A stretch of 64,000 bases of DNA from an uncultured Merdimonas sp. (GCA_944378225.1 CALWGE010000001.1:1-64000), one strand, 5' to 3'. Positions 44,504 through 52,659 are shown, counted from the stretch's first letter. Made by a program: numbers and translations. The notes: generated by a model from the sequence alone, not told the origin.

Positions 44504-46531
44504 ATGAAAGGAAAACGAGTGGGAGCATTTTTGCTCTCTGTGGTTCTGACAATGTCCGTGCTTGGCGGATGCGGTTCGGGAAATGAGATTACGGAAGCTA
44601 TGATCCCGAGTGTGACAGATCTGCGTTCAGATGAGACGGCACAGGCAAATGCAATAAGCCTTGCGATGAATAAGTCTTATGTGGCAGAGCTGACCCGTCT
44701 GGATGGAGACAATACCCAGATGGCTGTGGTAGACGAAAAGGAGGTACCTGTCGTTCTGAAGGCGACTTCTGTCGATAAGGATCTCAAGGTGAAAATTGTC
44801 AACGAAAAAAATGACAAGGTTATCACAGGAACAGCCTTTGAGGTATCTGTAACAGACTCGGCGAATAAAACAAAGAGCTATACAGACAGTGATAAGGATG
44901 GAATTATTTATATTAAATCCATGGAACCGGGAAAATGCAAGATTTCCATGAAGGCTTCCGGCGGATACGCGGCACCGAAAGATATTACTGCTGAAGTAAA
45001 AGCCAATATCGAATATAAGGTTGTGGATATTACAGACGAGATCAAGAGTGAGAGCGAGATCAATGTGGCGGCCGAGGATTCCAGCCATAATGGAAACTCC
45101 GGTGCAGGTACAGCTCAGGTGATGACAGATACAGTTGAGTACGTGGAGTCCTCAAAGACAGAGATTACTGAAGAAGTCAAGGTTCAGAAGGTAGACAAGT
45201 GGGGACAGCCGGTGTATTCCAAGCTGATGAAGGATCAGTACGGCACCGATATGTATGAAAAAATCATTTCAGAGCCGACTCATGAGGATAAAGACGGAGA
45301 CGGAAAATGTGATCGCTGCGGTGCGGAAGTAAAGCCTGCGCATACGCACAGCTATACAAAGCAGGAGATTACGAAGCCTGCTACCTGTACAGAAGCAGGT
45401 ACATACAACATGGTATGCCCGGACGACGGAGCAGTAGATCCGAACAATCAGAATCTTACGATTGCCCCTCTGGGACATGAGGATAAAACAGGACCCAACG
45501 GAACACCGGATGGAATCTGTGATCGGGAAGGCTGCGGAGCGACTGTATCTTCAGCAGCAGATAATGGAACTGCCGGAGAGAATAACGGCGTGCAGACTAC
45601 TTCCGAGTCACCGGCTTCGACAGCTGCAGAGGGAGAAAAGTCTGCTGAACCCGCGGCAGCTCCCACGGCAAATGTGTATACAGCAGGTCTTCTTCTTCTG
45701 AGAGCAGGAACAACGGACAAGATTGTTTATGATACAAGCAGCCGGCCGATTTATGATACGAGCAGTGAGCCGGTTTATGACATCCAGCAGAAGGTGACAG
45801 GATATAAGTATACCGGATGGCAGACGATAGATGGTGCTACTTATTATTTTGATAAAAATGGAAACAAGGTAACAGGTTCTCAGGTTATCCAGGGAATTCA
45901 GTATACTTTCAGCGATGAGGGCGTACGCTCCGGTACCATCGGAATTGATGTTTCCAAGTATCAGAGCAGCATTAACTGGCAGAAAGTAAAGAATGCCGGC
46001 ATTAATTTTGTTATTATCCGCTGCGGTTACCGCGGATACGGTTCCGGCGTGCTGGTACAGGATCCGATGTTTGCTTCTCATATTACCGGAGCCAAGGCGG
46101 CAGGACTGCGTGTGGGAATTTACTTCTTCAGCCAGGCTATTACAGAGGCAGAAGCTGTGGAAGAGGCAAGTATGGCAGTCAAGCTGGCCAGACAGTATGG
46201 CATTAACATGCCGATCGCCATTGACAGTGAGTATGCGAATGGCGGCGCCGGCCGTGCAGACGGACTTTCCAAGTCGGCAAGAACAGATATTACAATTGCA
46301 TTCTGCAACACAGTAGCGAATGCAGGCTATAAGCCGATGGTATATGCAAGCAAGAGCTGGTTCTCCTCTCATCTGGATGTATCCCGCTTCCCGAGCAGCT
46401 ACCGCATCTGGGTTGCTCATTATGCAGCAACCTGTGGATATACCGGACGCTATGATATCTGGCAGAATACTTCCAAGGGTTCTGTAGACGGCGTTAAGGG
46501 AAATGTGGATATGAATATCAGTTCCATTTAA
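44504..46531 (+). CDS. GH25 muramidase lipoprotein with wall-binding repeat
   Basis: 675 residues from ATG 44504 (GAGGAGTGAGAGA upstream). The signal peptide ends in LGGC, a lipobox. Residues about 75-185 look like a Cna-B/prealbumin-type beta domain. About 265-345 hold two cysteine-pair, His/Asp-rich segments (HEDKDGDGKCDRCGAEV and HEDKTGPNGTPDGICDREGCG) with a HTHSYTKQEITKPATCTEAGTY unit. Then come a Ser/Ala linker, a choline-binding-like repeat (TGWQTIDGATYYFDKNGNKV) and GH25 (GIDVSKYQSSINW.., acidic D-x-E-type residues in IAIDSEYANGG). It cleaves glycan strands of peptidoglycan; tethered, it may remodel its own wall. Confidence 0.88.
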   Translation: MKGKRVGAFLLSVVLTMSVLGGCGSGNEITEAMIPSVTDLRSDETAQANAISLAMNKSYVAELTRLDGDNTQMAVVDEKEVPVVLKATSVDKDLKVKIVNEKNDKVITGTAFEVSVTDSANKTKSYTDSDKDGIIYIKSMEPGKCKISMKASGGYAAPKDITAEVKANIEYKVVDITDEIKSESEINVAAEDSSHNGNSGAGTAQVMTDTVEYVESSKTEITEEVKVQKVDKWGQPVYSKLMKDQYGTDMYEKIISEPTHEDKDGDGKCDRCGAEVKPAHTHSYTKQEITKPATCTEAGTYNMVCPDDGAVDPNNQNLTIAPLGHEDKTGPNGTPDGICDREGCGATVSSAADNGTAGENNGVQTTSESPASTAAEGEKSAEPAAAPTANVYTAGLLLLRAGTTDKIVYDTSSRPIYDTSSEPVYDIQQKVTGYKYTGWQTIDGATYYFDKNGNKVTGSQVIQGIQYTFSDEGVRSGTIGIDVSKYQSSINWQKVKNAGINFVIIRCGYRGYGSGVLVQDPMFASHITGAKAAGLRVGIYFFSQAITEAEAVEEASMAVKLARQYGINMPIAIDSEYANGGAGRADGLSKSARTDITIAFCNTVANAGYKPMVYASKSWFSSHLDVSRFPSSYRIWVAHYAATCGYTGRYDIWQNTSKGSVDGVKGNVDMNISSI

Positions 46532-46576
46532 GGTACACAGCATTTTAAGCTGAATCAACTGAAGGATATAAGAAAA

Positions 46577-46622
46577 CAGAAAGAGGATATCCTGGAAACA
46601 GGATATCCTCTTTCTGACTTTT
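46577..46622. terminator. Terminator between GH25 gene and acetate kinase gene
   Basis: A perfect 18-bp stem (arm CAGAAAGAGGATATCCTG, 46577-46594; complement 46599-46616) with a GAAA loop, then ACTTTT. It serves the plus strand best; the A-rich 5' flank lets it serve the minus strand too. Confidence 0.92.
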
Positions 46623-46694
46623 AAAGCAGGTTGAAAAGAAACCTGGCAGATTTTCATGAAAACAGAAATGAAAGAAAAACAGTCGGACAGAATA

Positions 46695-47882
46695 TCAGTT
46701 ACGCTGATAAGACCAGGTTTTTCTTGCCACGCCCAGCTCTTCATTTGCAGGGATAACATGTATTTTTACAGGAGAAGAATCCTGGGAAATTACCGTATTC
46801 CCGGCCGGACAATTTCTGTTTTTATCCGGATCAAGCAGAATTCCCATATGAGTGAGCTGGCTGCAGACCTTTTCGCGGATGACAGCACCATGTTCACCGA
46901 TTCCTGCAGTGAAGACAAGGTGATCAAGACCGCCCAGTTCCGCATAATAGGATCCAATGTAGCGTATGATTCCGTTGCAGAATACGTCGATGGCAAGCTG
47001 TGCCCGTTCATTGCCGGCAAGGGCAGACTCTTCCACATCTCTCAGATCGTTGCTGACACCTGAGATTCCCAGAAGTCCCCCACGTTTTGTCAGTCCTTCC
47101 AGTACTTCATCGAGGCTCATACCTTCTTTTTGAAGAAATGGTACGATAAAAGGATCGATATCTCCGCACCGGTTTGACTGGATAATTCCTACCTGAAGGG
47201 AGATACCAAAGCTGGTGTCCACGCTCTTGCCGTTATCAATGGCGCAGAGGGAACCGCTTCCGCCCAGATGACAGGAAATAGCTTTTCCCGAGGAGCCATA
47301 CATTTCTGTAAGTGTTTCGGCTACATAGCTGTGAGAGGCTCCATGATAGCCGAGGCGTTCAATGCCGTACTGCTCATACCACTCGTAAGGGATGCCGTAT
47401 ATTTTTCGCTCCAAAGGAATCGTCTGATGGAAGGCTGTTTCAAAAGCGCCTACCAGCATGGCGTCCGGCGTCAGTTTCTGGAACTGCCGGATAGCTTCCA
47501 GATAAGGCTTGTTATGAGCCGGTGCTACAACCATGTAGTCTTCCATACCTTGCAGAACATCCGGTGTCAGCTCGTGAATACCGTAGTGGTTTTTGGAAAG
47601 TACTGTTTTAAATCCTACCCGCTCCAGTTCAGAAAGCTCAGAGAGTTCTCCGTGTTCCGGATTCAGCAGATCATTCAGAAAAGTCTGAATACCTTCCGTA
47701 TAAGTCGGAATGGAAAGATTCTCACGGAAAATGCGGAATCCGGAAGGCTTGGAAAAATGGTAAATAGCCCGATCCGTACCTACACGTTCTACCTTGCCTT
47801 CTGCAAGAACCTGTTCCTGAGGCATTTCAAACAGTTTAAACTTCAGGGATGTACTCCCTGCATTGCATACTAATAATTTCAT
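46695..47882 (-). CDS. ackA: Acetate kinase-family protein, divergent active site
   Basis: 395 residues from ATG 47882 (AGGTTTTAC upstream). Overall AckA length and order: MKLLVCNAGSTSLKFKLF, AHNKP, AFETAFHQTIP, LGYHGASHSYVAE, SCHLGGSGSLCAIDNGKSVDTSFG, NRCGDIDPF, FTAGIGEHGAVIRE, and NEELGVARKT. Compared with ordinary AckA the GHRVVHGG loop is replaced by GFKTVLSK, and the DTAFHQ aspartate (D148 in Methanosarcina numbering) is Glu. So it may be an acyl-phosphate kinase with a changed substrate, not the main acetate kinase. No pta lies beside it, which is also unusual. Monocistronic. Confidence 0.83.
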   Translation of the reverse strand: MKLLVCNAGSTSLKFKLFEMPQEQVLAEGKVERVGTDRAIYHFSKPSGFRIFRENLSIPTYTEGIQTFLNDLLNPEHGELSELSELERVGFKTVLSKNHYGIHELTPDVLQGMEDYMVVAPAHNKPYLEAIRQFQKLTPDAMLVGAFETAFHQTIPLERKIYGIPYEWYEQYGIERLGYHGASHSYVAETLTEMYGSSGKAISCHLGGSGSLCAIDNGKSVDTSFGISLQVGIIQSNRCGDIDPFIVPFLQKEGMSLDEVLEGLTKRGGLLGISGVSNDLRDVEESALAGNERAQLAIDVFCNGIIRYIGSYYAELGGLDHLVFTAGIGEHGAVIREKVCSQLTHMGILLDPDKNRNCPAGNTVISQDSSPVKIHVIPANEELGVARKTWSYQRN

Positions 47883-47968
47883 GTAAAACCTCCAAATATG
47901 GGACAGAGCAGACCTGCACACAGATTGGAAACTGAATGAAGCAGGCAGTCTGCACCTCTGTTTTTTTC

Positions 47969-47997
47969 AGTATAGCAAAAACGGAAAAACAGCACAA
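47969..47997 (-). promoter_or_regulatory. Promoter for the acetate kinase gene
   Basis: On the minus strand TTGTGC (47997-47992), a 17-base spacer and TATACT (47974-47969) with an extended TGC. Confidence 0.7.
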
Positions 47998-48049
47998 TAC
48001 GAAATAAAAGAACTAAACACGGCTCCTGAAGTAAATGCATAACAGTCAA

Positions 48050-48078
48050 AAATCCCCGGAATAAAAATCCGGGGATTT
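48050..48078 (-). terminator. Free-standing terminator-like hairpin
   Basis: AAATCCCCGGA (48050-48060) pairs with TCCGGGGATTT (48068-48078). The U-tract is on the minus strand (ATTTTTG), so it would stop leftward transcripts, but no gene on that strand ends here. Confidence 0.7.
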
Positions 48079-48117
48079 ACTGTATCAAAAACAGCTGAAA
48101 ACAGAAGTGAATGATGT

Positions 48118-48146
48118 GCATAATCCCCCTGTTTTTCCACATACTA
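48118..48146 (+). promoter_or_regulatory. Sigma-G/F-like sporulation promoter for spoVT
   Basis: GCATA (48118-48122), a 17-base spacer and CATACTA (48140-48146). This matches the forespore sigma-G consensus and not sigma-A. In Bacillus spoVT is sigma-G dependent. Confidence 0.78.
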
Positions 48147-48201
48147 ACTTTACATCATCTGAGATAGAAAACAGTGAAAAATACAGGAGGAATGAAAAAA
48201 T

Positions 48202-48750
48202 ATGAAAGCTACAGGAATTGTACGCAGAATTGACGACCTTGGCCGTGTTGTGATCCCCAAGGAAATCCGGAGAACGCTCCGTATCCGGGAAGGGGATCCG
48301 CTGGAAATTTTTACAGATCGGGAAGGCGAGATCATATTAAAAAAATATTCACCTATCGGTGAAATGGGAACCTTTGCGAAACAGTATGCAGAAAGTCTGG
48401 CGCAGGTGACTGGATTGATGGTCTGCATTACGGATCGTGATGCAGTGATTGCTGCGGCCGGAGGCGCAAAAAAGGATTATATGGGAAAATCTATCAGCCA
48501 GGAACTGGAAAGTATGATTCAGGAACGGGAAAATATTCAGGCGGCAGCCGGAGACAGAAAGTATGTGCGGCTGATTGAAGAGGAAACAGAGGACTGTTTC
48601 TCAGAAACAATCTGTTCCATTATTTCTGAGGGGGATGCCATTGGCTCAGTGGCTCTGTTCAGCAGAGAACCCAAAATACGAATGGGAGAAACAGAACAGA
48701 AGCTGGCCCAGGCAGCGGCTAATTTTCTGGGACGGCAAATGGAACAGTAA
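48202..48750 (+). CDS. spoVT: Stage V sporulation protein T
   Basis: 182 residues, the SpoVT length. The N-terminal AbrB swapped-hairpin domain (MKATGIVRRIDDLGRVVIPKEIRRTLRIREGDPLEIF, 1-50) is followed by a GAF-like domain (about 60-178). SpoVT is a forespore regulator that adjusts sigma-G genes and spore germination. ACAGGAGGAATG-type ribosome site precedes the ATG, and a sigma-G-like promoter lies upstream. Good evidence that the organism sporulates. Confidence 0.95.
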   Translation: MKATGIVRRIDDLGRVVIPKEIRRTLRIREGDPLEIFTDREGEIILKKYSPIGEMGTFAKQYAESLAQVTGLMVCITDRDAVIAAAGGAKKDYMGKSISQELESMIQERENIQAAAGDRKYVRLIEEETEDCFSETICSIISEGDAIGSVALFSREPKIRMGETEQKLAQAAANFLGRQMEQ

Positions 48751-48779
48751 CAAATTAAGCTTCCTCCGGGCAGGAAATA

Positions 48780-48788
48780 TGTTATAAT
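48780..48788 (+). promoter_or_regulatory. Extended -10 promoter for the uracil-DNA glycosylase gene
   Basis: TGTTATAAT, 38 bases before the ATG; no clear -35. Confidence 0.55.
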
Positions 48789-48826
48789 TTGCATGAATTA
48801 CAGCATACCTGTGCAGGGGGAATTTT

Positions 48827-49438
48827 ATGTATACCTGGGAAGAAATTGAACAGCATGTAAATAAGTGTACAGCCTGTCAGCTCTGCCGGACCAGAAGACG
48901 GCCGGTGATGGGCAGAGGCGATCATACGGGAAAGCTGATGCTGGTGGCTGAAGCGCCGGGCGGACAGGAGGATCTGGAAGGAATGCCTTTTGTGGGGGCC
49001 GCGGGAAGAATGCTGGATGAACTTCTGACATCTGTGAGCATCCGCCGGGAGGAAATCTATATTACAAATATTTTGAAATGCCATCCACCGGGGAACAGGG
49101 ATCCGTTTGAAGAAGAAAAGGAAGCCTGTATGCCTTATCTGAAGTATGAAACCTATCTGCTGAAGCCGAAAATCATTGTCTGTCTGGGGCGGGTGGCGGC
49201 CCAGAGACTGATCGCCCCCGATTATCGGATTACACGCCGGCACGGGACCTGGGTTGAGAGAAAAGGCTGTTTTCTTACGGCTACTTATCATCCCTCCGCT
49301 CTGCTTCGTGATCCGGCAAGGGTGCAGGAGGGGAAACGTGATTTTCAGATTATAAAAGAAAAGCTGGACTGTGTGATGGCGCAGAGCGCTGAAGAGTATG
49401 CAGGAACTCTCACGCATTCAGAAATTTCAGGCGTATGA
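48827..49438 (+). CDS. Uracil-DNA glycosylase, family 4 (Fe-S)
   Basis: 203 residues. Cluster cysteines begin in CTACQLC and are completed by a Cys near ILKCHPP and EACMPYLK. The family 4 motif is EAPGGQEDLEGMPFVGAAGRML; the late TYHPSALLRD carries the catalytic-loop His. It removes uracil from DNA and starts base-excision repair. Length and order are normal for the bacterial UDGa group. GCAGGGGGAATTTT precedes the ATG. Confidence 0.94.
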   Translation: MYTWEEIEQHVNKCTACQLCRTRRRPVMGRGDHTGKLMLVAEAPGGQEDLEGMPFVGAAGRMLDELLTSVSIRREEIYITNILKCHPPGNRDPFEEEKEACMPYLKYETYLLKPKIIVCLGRVAAQRLIAPDYRITRRHGTWVERKGCFLTATYHPSALLRDPARVQEGKRDFQIIKEKLDCVMAQSAEEYAGTLTHSEISGV

Positions 49439-49453
49439 GACAACCGGTTATAA

Positions 49454-49489
49454 AAAAGGAGAACGATTACCATGTCGTTCTCCTTTTCT
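49454..49489. terminator. Bidirectional terminator between UDG and pncB
   Basis: AAAAGGAGAACGA (49454-49466) pairs with TCGTTCTCCTTTT (49475-49487). A- and T-tracts serve both convergent genes. Confidence 0.93.
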
Positions 49490-49564
49490 CTTATTAAGTG
49501 ATAAAAAGTTGGAAAATCATCTGGTGCGGGTTGTAAATACAATCGTGGATACCCTCGTTCTGAT

Positions 49565-51019
49565 TTACAGCTCCTGACTCATCTGATCCAGCAGTCCCGC
49601 TTTGATTCGGAACAGTTTGTCAGACAGGTCAACGTATACCTCGTGCGGATTTGTCAGTCTTCTCGTCTCATCCCAGAGTGTGTTCTGCTCCTCAATGCAG
49701 CGTTCACGGATTTCCATGACGCTTGGGGAGGTATAGGCGCACTTGCCTTTCTGGAATATGGGCACAAGCAGCTCGCGCATGTGATAGGTGCCGCCTTTGA
49801 GTTTTGTTTTCTTCCAGGTTTCGATGGAATCGAAAATTAGGAGATCCTGCGAACAGTCAAAGGTCTCGTCTGCCAGTGAGATCAGATCGGCACGGATTTT
49901 TCCGGTTTCATTGTCATAGATCCGGAAAATAGTCTTGTTGCCAGGATTTGTAATCTTTTCCGTATTCTCGGAAAGTTTGATCTTCGGAATAAATTCACCT
50001 TCATCATCCAGTACAGCCGCCAGTTTGTATACGCCGCCGAAAGCGGGGCAGTCGCTGGAGGTGATCATGTTTGTTCCCACACCCCAGGAAGTGATGGCTG
50101 CACCCTGGTTTTTAAGGCTTGTGATCAGATACTCGTCCAGATCGCTGGAGGCGGAAATAACAGCATCCGGGAAGCCGGCGTCATCCAGCATTTTACGGGC
50201 TTTCTTGGACATGTATGCCAGGTCTCCGCTGTCCAGACGAATACCGTAGAAGGTCAGCGGGATACCGGCTTCCCGCATCTCGGTGAAGACACGGATGGCG
50301 TTGGGAACGCCGGACTTCAGCGTATCGTAGGTGTCAGCCAGCAGAATGCAGGCGTCCGGATACATCTCAGAATATTTCTTGAAGGCTATGTATTCGTCCG
50401 GAAAACTCATGATCCAGCTGTGGGCGTGGGTACCCTTTACGGGGACATCAAAGAGCTGCCCGGCCAGCACATTAGAGGTGCCGATACAGCCTCCGATCAT
50501 GGCGGCACGGGCCCCATAGATACCGGCATCCGGTCCCTGGGCGCGGCGCAGGCCGAACTCCATAATGCCGTCTCCGTTGGCTGCGTAAACTACGCGGGCC
50601 GCCTTGGTAGCGATAAGGCTCTGGTGGTTTACGATGTTAAGAATCGCTGTTTCCACAAGCTGAGCCTCCATAATGGGCGCAATAACTTTAATCAGCGGTT
50701 CACGGGGAAAGACTACTGTACCTTCCGGAATGGCGTAAATGTCGCCGGAGAACCGGAAATTACTGAGGTATTCCAGAAAATCTTCCTCAAACAGCTTTGT
50801 GCTTCTCAGATATTCGATATCTTCTTTTTCAAATGTCAGATTTTTAATATAATCGATGACCTGCTCAAGACCGGCTGCGATGGCGAAGCCGCTGCCGGAA
50901 GGATTTTTCCGGTAAAATGCATCGAAAACGACAATTTCGTTCGTTTGATTTTTGAAATATCCCTGCATCATGGTCAGCTCGTAGAGATCTGTAAGCAGAG
51001 TCAGTCTCATGGTACTCAT
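49565..51019 (-). CDS. pncB: Nicotinate phosphoribosyltransferase
   Basis: 484 residues from ATG 51019 (AAAGGAGAG upstream; the frame stays open to 51112 without a ribosome site; ATG 51010 is a weak alternative). It shows LLTDLYELTMMQGYF, FDAFYRKNPSGSGFAI, the acceptor-His region GTHAHSWIMSF, IRLDSGDLAYMSKKAR and GVGTNMITS. It joins nicotinate to PRPP for NAD salvage and uses the PRPP made by the prs gene in this window. Monocistronic. Confidence 0.96.
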   Translation of the reverse strand: MSTMRLTLLTDLYELTMMQGYFKNQTNEIVVFDAFYRKNPSGSGFAIAAGLEQVIDYIKNLTFEKEDIEYLRSTKLFEEDFLEYLSNFRFSGDIYAIPEGTVVFPREPLIKVIAPIMEAQLVETAILNIVNHQSLIATKAARVVYAANGDGIMEFGLRRAQGPDAGIYGARAAMIGGCIGTSNVLAGQLFDVPVKGTHAHSWIMSFPDEYIAFKKYSEMYPDACILLADTYDTLKSGVPNAIRVFTEMREAGIPLTFYGIRLDSGDLAYMSKKARKMLDDAGFPDAVISASSDLDEYLITSLKNQGAAITSWGVGTNMITSSDCPAFGGVYKLAAVLDDEGEFIPKIKLSENTEKITNPGNKTIFRIYDNETGKIRADLISLADETFDCSQDLLIFDSIETWKKTKLKGGTYHMRELLVPIFQKGKCAYTSPSVMEIRERCIEEQNTLWDETRRLTNPHEVYVDLSDKLFRIKAGLLDQMSQEL

Positions 51020-51134
51020 ATTTTTATGCTCTCCTTTAAACAAGGGCCGGAATGTTTCAAAAAACAGTCCTGATTGTCTGGGGCTGAAAATTGTGAAACG
51101 GCAGTCCGGCATTTATGGAAGTGATATTTTTTAA

Positions 51135-51163
51135 AAGATAGCACATTTTCAATAAAATAACAA
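51135..51163 (-). promoter_or_regulatory. Promoter for pncB
   Basis: On the minus strand TTGTTA (51163-51158), a 17-base spacer and TATCTT (51140-51135) with an extended TGC. Confidence 0.75.
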
Positions 51164-51275
51164 GCCGCGCAGACTGATTTCAGGGCGTGTTTCACAGGTT
51201 TTTTCCCGTTTTGCGGGAAAAAGGACGTACAGACACACTGTGCGGAAAAGGGTCTGGAAAAAATTTCGAAAAATC

Positions 51276-51293
51276 TTGTTGACAAATCAACAA
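51276..51293. promoter_or_regulatory. FAS II operator O1
   Basis: The palindrome TTGTTGACAAATCAACAA (7-bp arms, 4-base centre). It contains the -35 box TTGACA. Confidence 0.88.
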
Positions 51294-51307
51294 AATGGTG
51301 CTATCAT
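51279..51307 (+). promoter_or_regulatory. Promoter of the fatty-acid operon
   Basis: TTGACA (51279-51284), a 17-base spacer and TATCAT (51302-51307). O1 covers the -35, and O2 lies over the start point. Confidence 0.9.
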
Positions 51308-51312
51308 CCCAC

Positions 51313-51330
51313 TTGTTGACAAATCAACAA
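51313..51330. promoter_or_regulatory. FAS II operator O2
   Basis: An exact 18-base copy of O1, 37 bases downstream and on the start-point side of the -10. The likely ligand is the MarR-family product at 61.3 kb (FabT-like), by inference. Confidence 0.88.
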
Positions 51331-51383
51331 TAATCAATGACCGCCCAGGGGCGGAAACGGAGAATAATCTGGAGGATTTTATC

Positions 51384-51614
51384 ATGGTATTTGAGACAAT
51401 TGCAAAGCTGCTTGCTGACAGACTGGACTGCGAAGTATCTGAGATTAAGGCGGAGGATACATTCCACGATCTGGGAATTGATTCCCTGGATACAGTAGAT
51501 CTTCTGATGAATCTGGAAGATGAGCTGGGACTTTCCATCGAGCTGGATGAGAAGGTGGAGACTGTAGGACAGCTGGTTGAGCTGGTTGAGAAGAAGCAGC
51601 AGGAGCAGCAGTAA
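51384..51614 (+). CDS. acpP: Acyl carrier protein
   Basis: 76 residues from ATG 51384 (TGGAGGATTTT upstream). The 4'-phosphopantetheine serine is S34 in LGIDSLDTVDLLMNLEDE. Acidic four-helix ACP with a Gln/Glu tail. It carries growing acyl chains in fatty-acid synthesis. First gene of a ten-gene fab/acc run; a strong hairpin separates it from fabK, which may raise ACP output over the rest. Confidence 0.96.
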   Translation: MVFETIAKLLADRLDCEVSEIKAEDTFHDLGIDSLDTVDLLMNLEDELGLSIELDEKVETVGQLVELVEKKQQEQQ

Positions 51615-51638
51615 TATTTCTGCACAGCAGAATGCAGG

Positions 51639-51693
51639 AAAGCGCCCGCATATGGAAAGGCTGCGGCGGCAGCAATCCGTATGCGGCGCTTTT
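51639..51693 (+). other. Intercistronic hairpin between acpP and fabK
   Basis: AAAGCGCCcGCATA (51639-51652) pairs with TATGCGGCGCTTT (51680-51692) with a one-base bulge, then TTGG. A partial terminator or 3' stabiliser of the acpP message is likely. Confidence 0.65.
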
Positions 51694-51714
51694 GGAAAGG
51701 AAAGGAAAACTGAT

Positions 51715-52659
51715 ATGATCCACACACCGATTTGCGATATGCTGGGAATCAAATATCCGGTATTTCAGGGCGGAATGGCATGGATAGCCGACGGCCGTCT
51801 CGCGGCGGCAGTATCCAACGGAGGCGGCCTTGGCATTGTGGCTGCAGGCAACGCTCCGGCTGATGTAGTAAGAAAAGAGATTGAGATTGCAAAATCCCTG
51901 ACGGATAAGCCCTTTGGAGTAAATATTATGCTGATGAGTCCCTTCGCGGACGAAATTGCAGCTCTTGTATGTGAAGAAAAGGTAGCCGTGGTTACAACCG
52001 GAGCCGGCAATCCTTCAAAATATATGAAAGCCTGGAAAGAAGCGGGAATCCACGTGATTCCGGTCGTACCTTCCGTAGCCATGGCAAAGCTGATGACGAG
52101 ACTGGGCGCCAGCGCAGTGATCGCCGAGGGCGGCGAAAGCGGCGGCCATGTGGGAGAGCTGACCACGATGGTGCTTGTTCCTCTTGTATGTGACGCGACA
52201 GATCTTCCTGTTATTGCGGCAGGCGGAATCGCGGATGGACGCGGAGTGGCAGCTTCCTTTATGCTGGGAGCCTGCGGCGTTCAGATGGGAACACGGTTTT
52301 TAAGCGCCAACGAGTGTTCCATCCATCCGACTTATAAAGACAGAATTCTGCATGCCACAGACCTGTGTACCACAGTGACAGGAAAACGTCTTGGCCATCC
52401 GGTGCGCAGTCTCCGGACACAGTTTGCACGGGATTATGCCAAGGCAGAATTTGGTGGAATGCCCGATGACGAACTGGAGCAGCTGGGCGTAGGCGCCCTC
52501 AGAAAGGCTGTAAAGGAAGGCGATATGGAAAAAGGATGTTTTCTGGCCGGACAGTCGGCAGCTTTTGTAAAACAGGAGCAGCCGGCCGCTGAAATTGTAC
52601 GCGAAGTCATGGAAGAAGCAGAGCCGATTCTGAAGGGAGCCTTAAAATGGGTAAAATAG
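51715..52659 (+). CDS. fabK: Enoyl-ACP reductase II (FMN)
   Basis: 314 residues from ATG 51715 (AAAGGAAAAC upstream). FabK/NPD-type TIM barrel: YPVFQGGMAWIADGRLAAAVSNGGGLG, KPFGVNIML, TTGAGNPSKY, AEGGESGGHVGE (the FabK catalytic-His loop), PVIAAGGIADGRG and GACGVQMGTRFL. It reduces trans-2-enoyl-ACP with NADH and FMN, the last step of each elongation round. It overlaps fabD by 13 bases. Confidence 0.97.
   Translation: MIHTPICDMLGIKYPVFQGGMAWIADGRLAAAVSNGGGLGIVAAGNAPADVVRKEIEIAKSLTDKPFGVNIMLMSPFADEIAALVCEEKVAVVTTGAGNPSKYMKAWKEAGIHVIPVVPSVAMAKLMTRLGASAVIAEGGESGGHVGELTTMVLVPLVCDATDLPVIAAGGIADGRGVAASFMLGACGVQMGTRFLSANECSIHPTYKDRILHATDLCTTVTGKRLGHPVRSLRTQFARDYAKAEFGGMPDDELEQLGVGALRKAVKEGDMEKGCFLAGQSAAFVKQEQPAAEIVREVMEEAEPILKGALKWVK

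Larger units (their letters stand above)
47883..48201. other. Divergent region between acetate kinase and spoVT
   Basis: 319 bases with the ackA promoter (minus), a free-standing terminator-like hairpin and the spoVT promoter. No gene seen. Confidence 0.7.
51020..51383. other. Divergent control region between pncB and the fatty-acid operon
   Basis: 364 bases with the pncB promoter (minus), the FAS II promoter, two operators and the acpP leader. No gene is supported; a frame open from 51240 only joins the acpP frame. Confidence 0.75.

Noticed and set aside
51276..51330. Insertion-sequence ends or recombination sites at the paired 18-base palindromes
   Set aside because: They are precisely placed on the -35 and start point of the FAS II promoter, and the DNA between them is the promoter itself, so operators explain them better.
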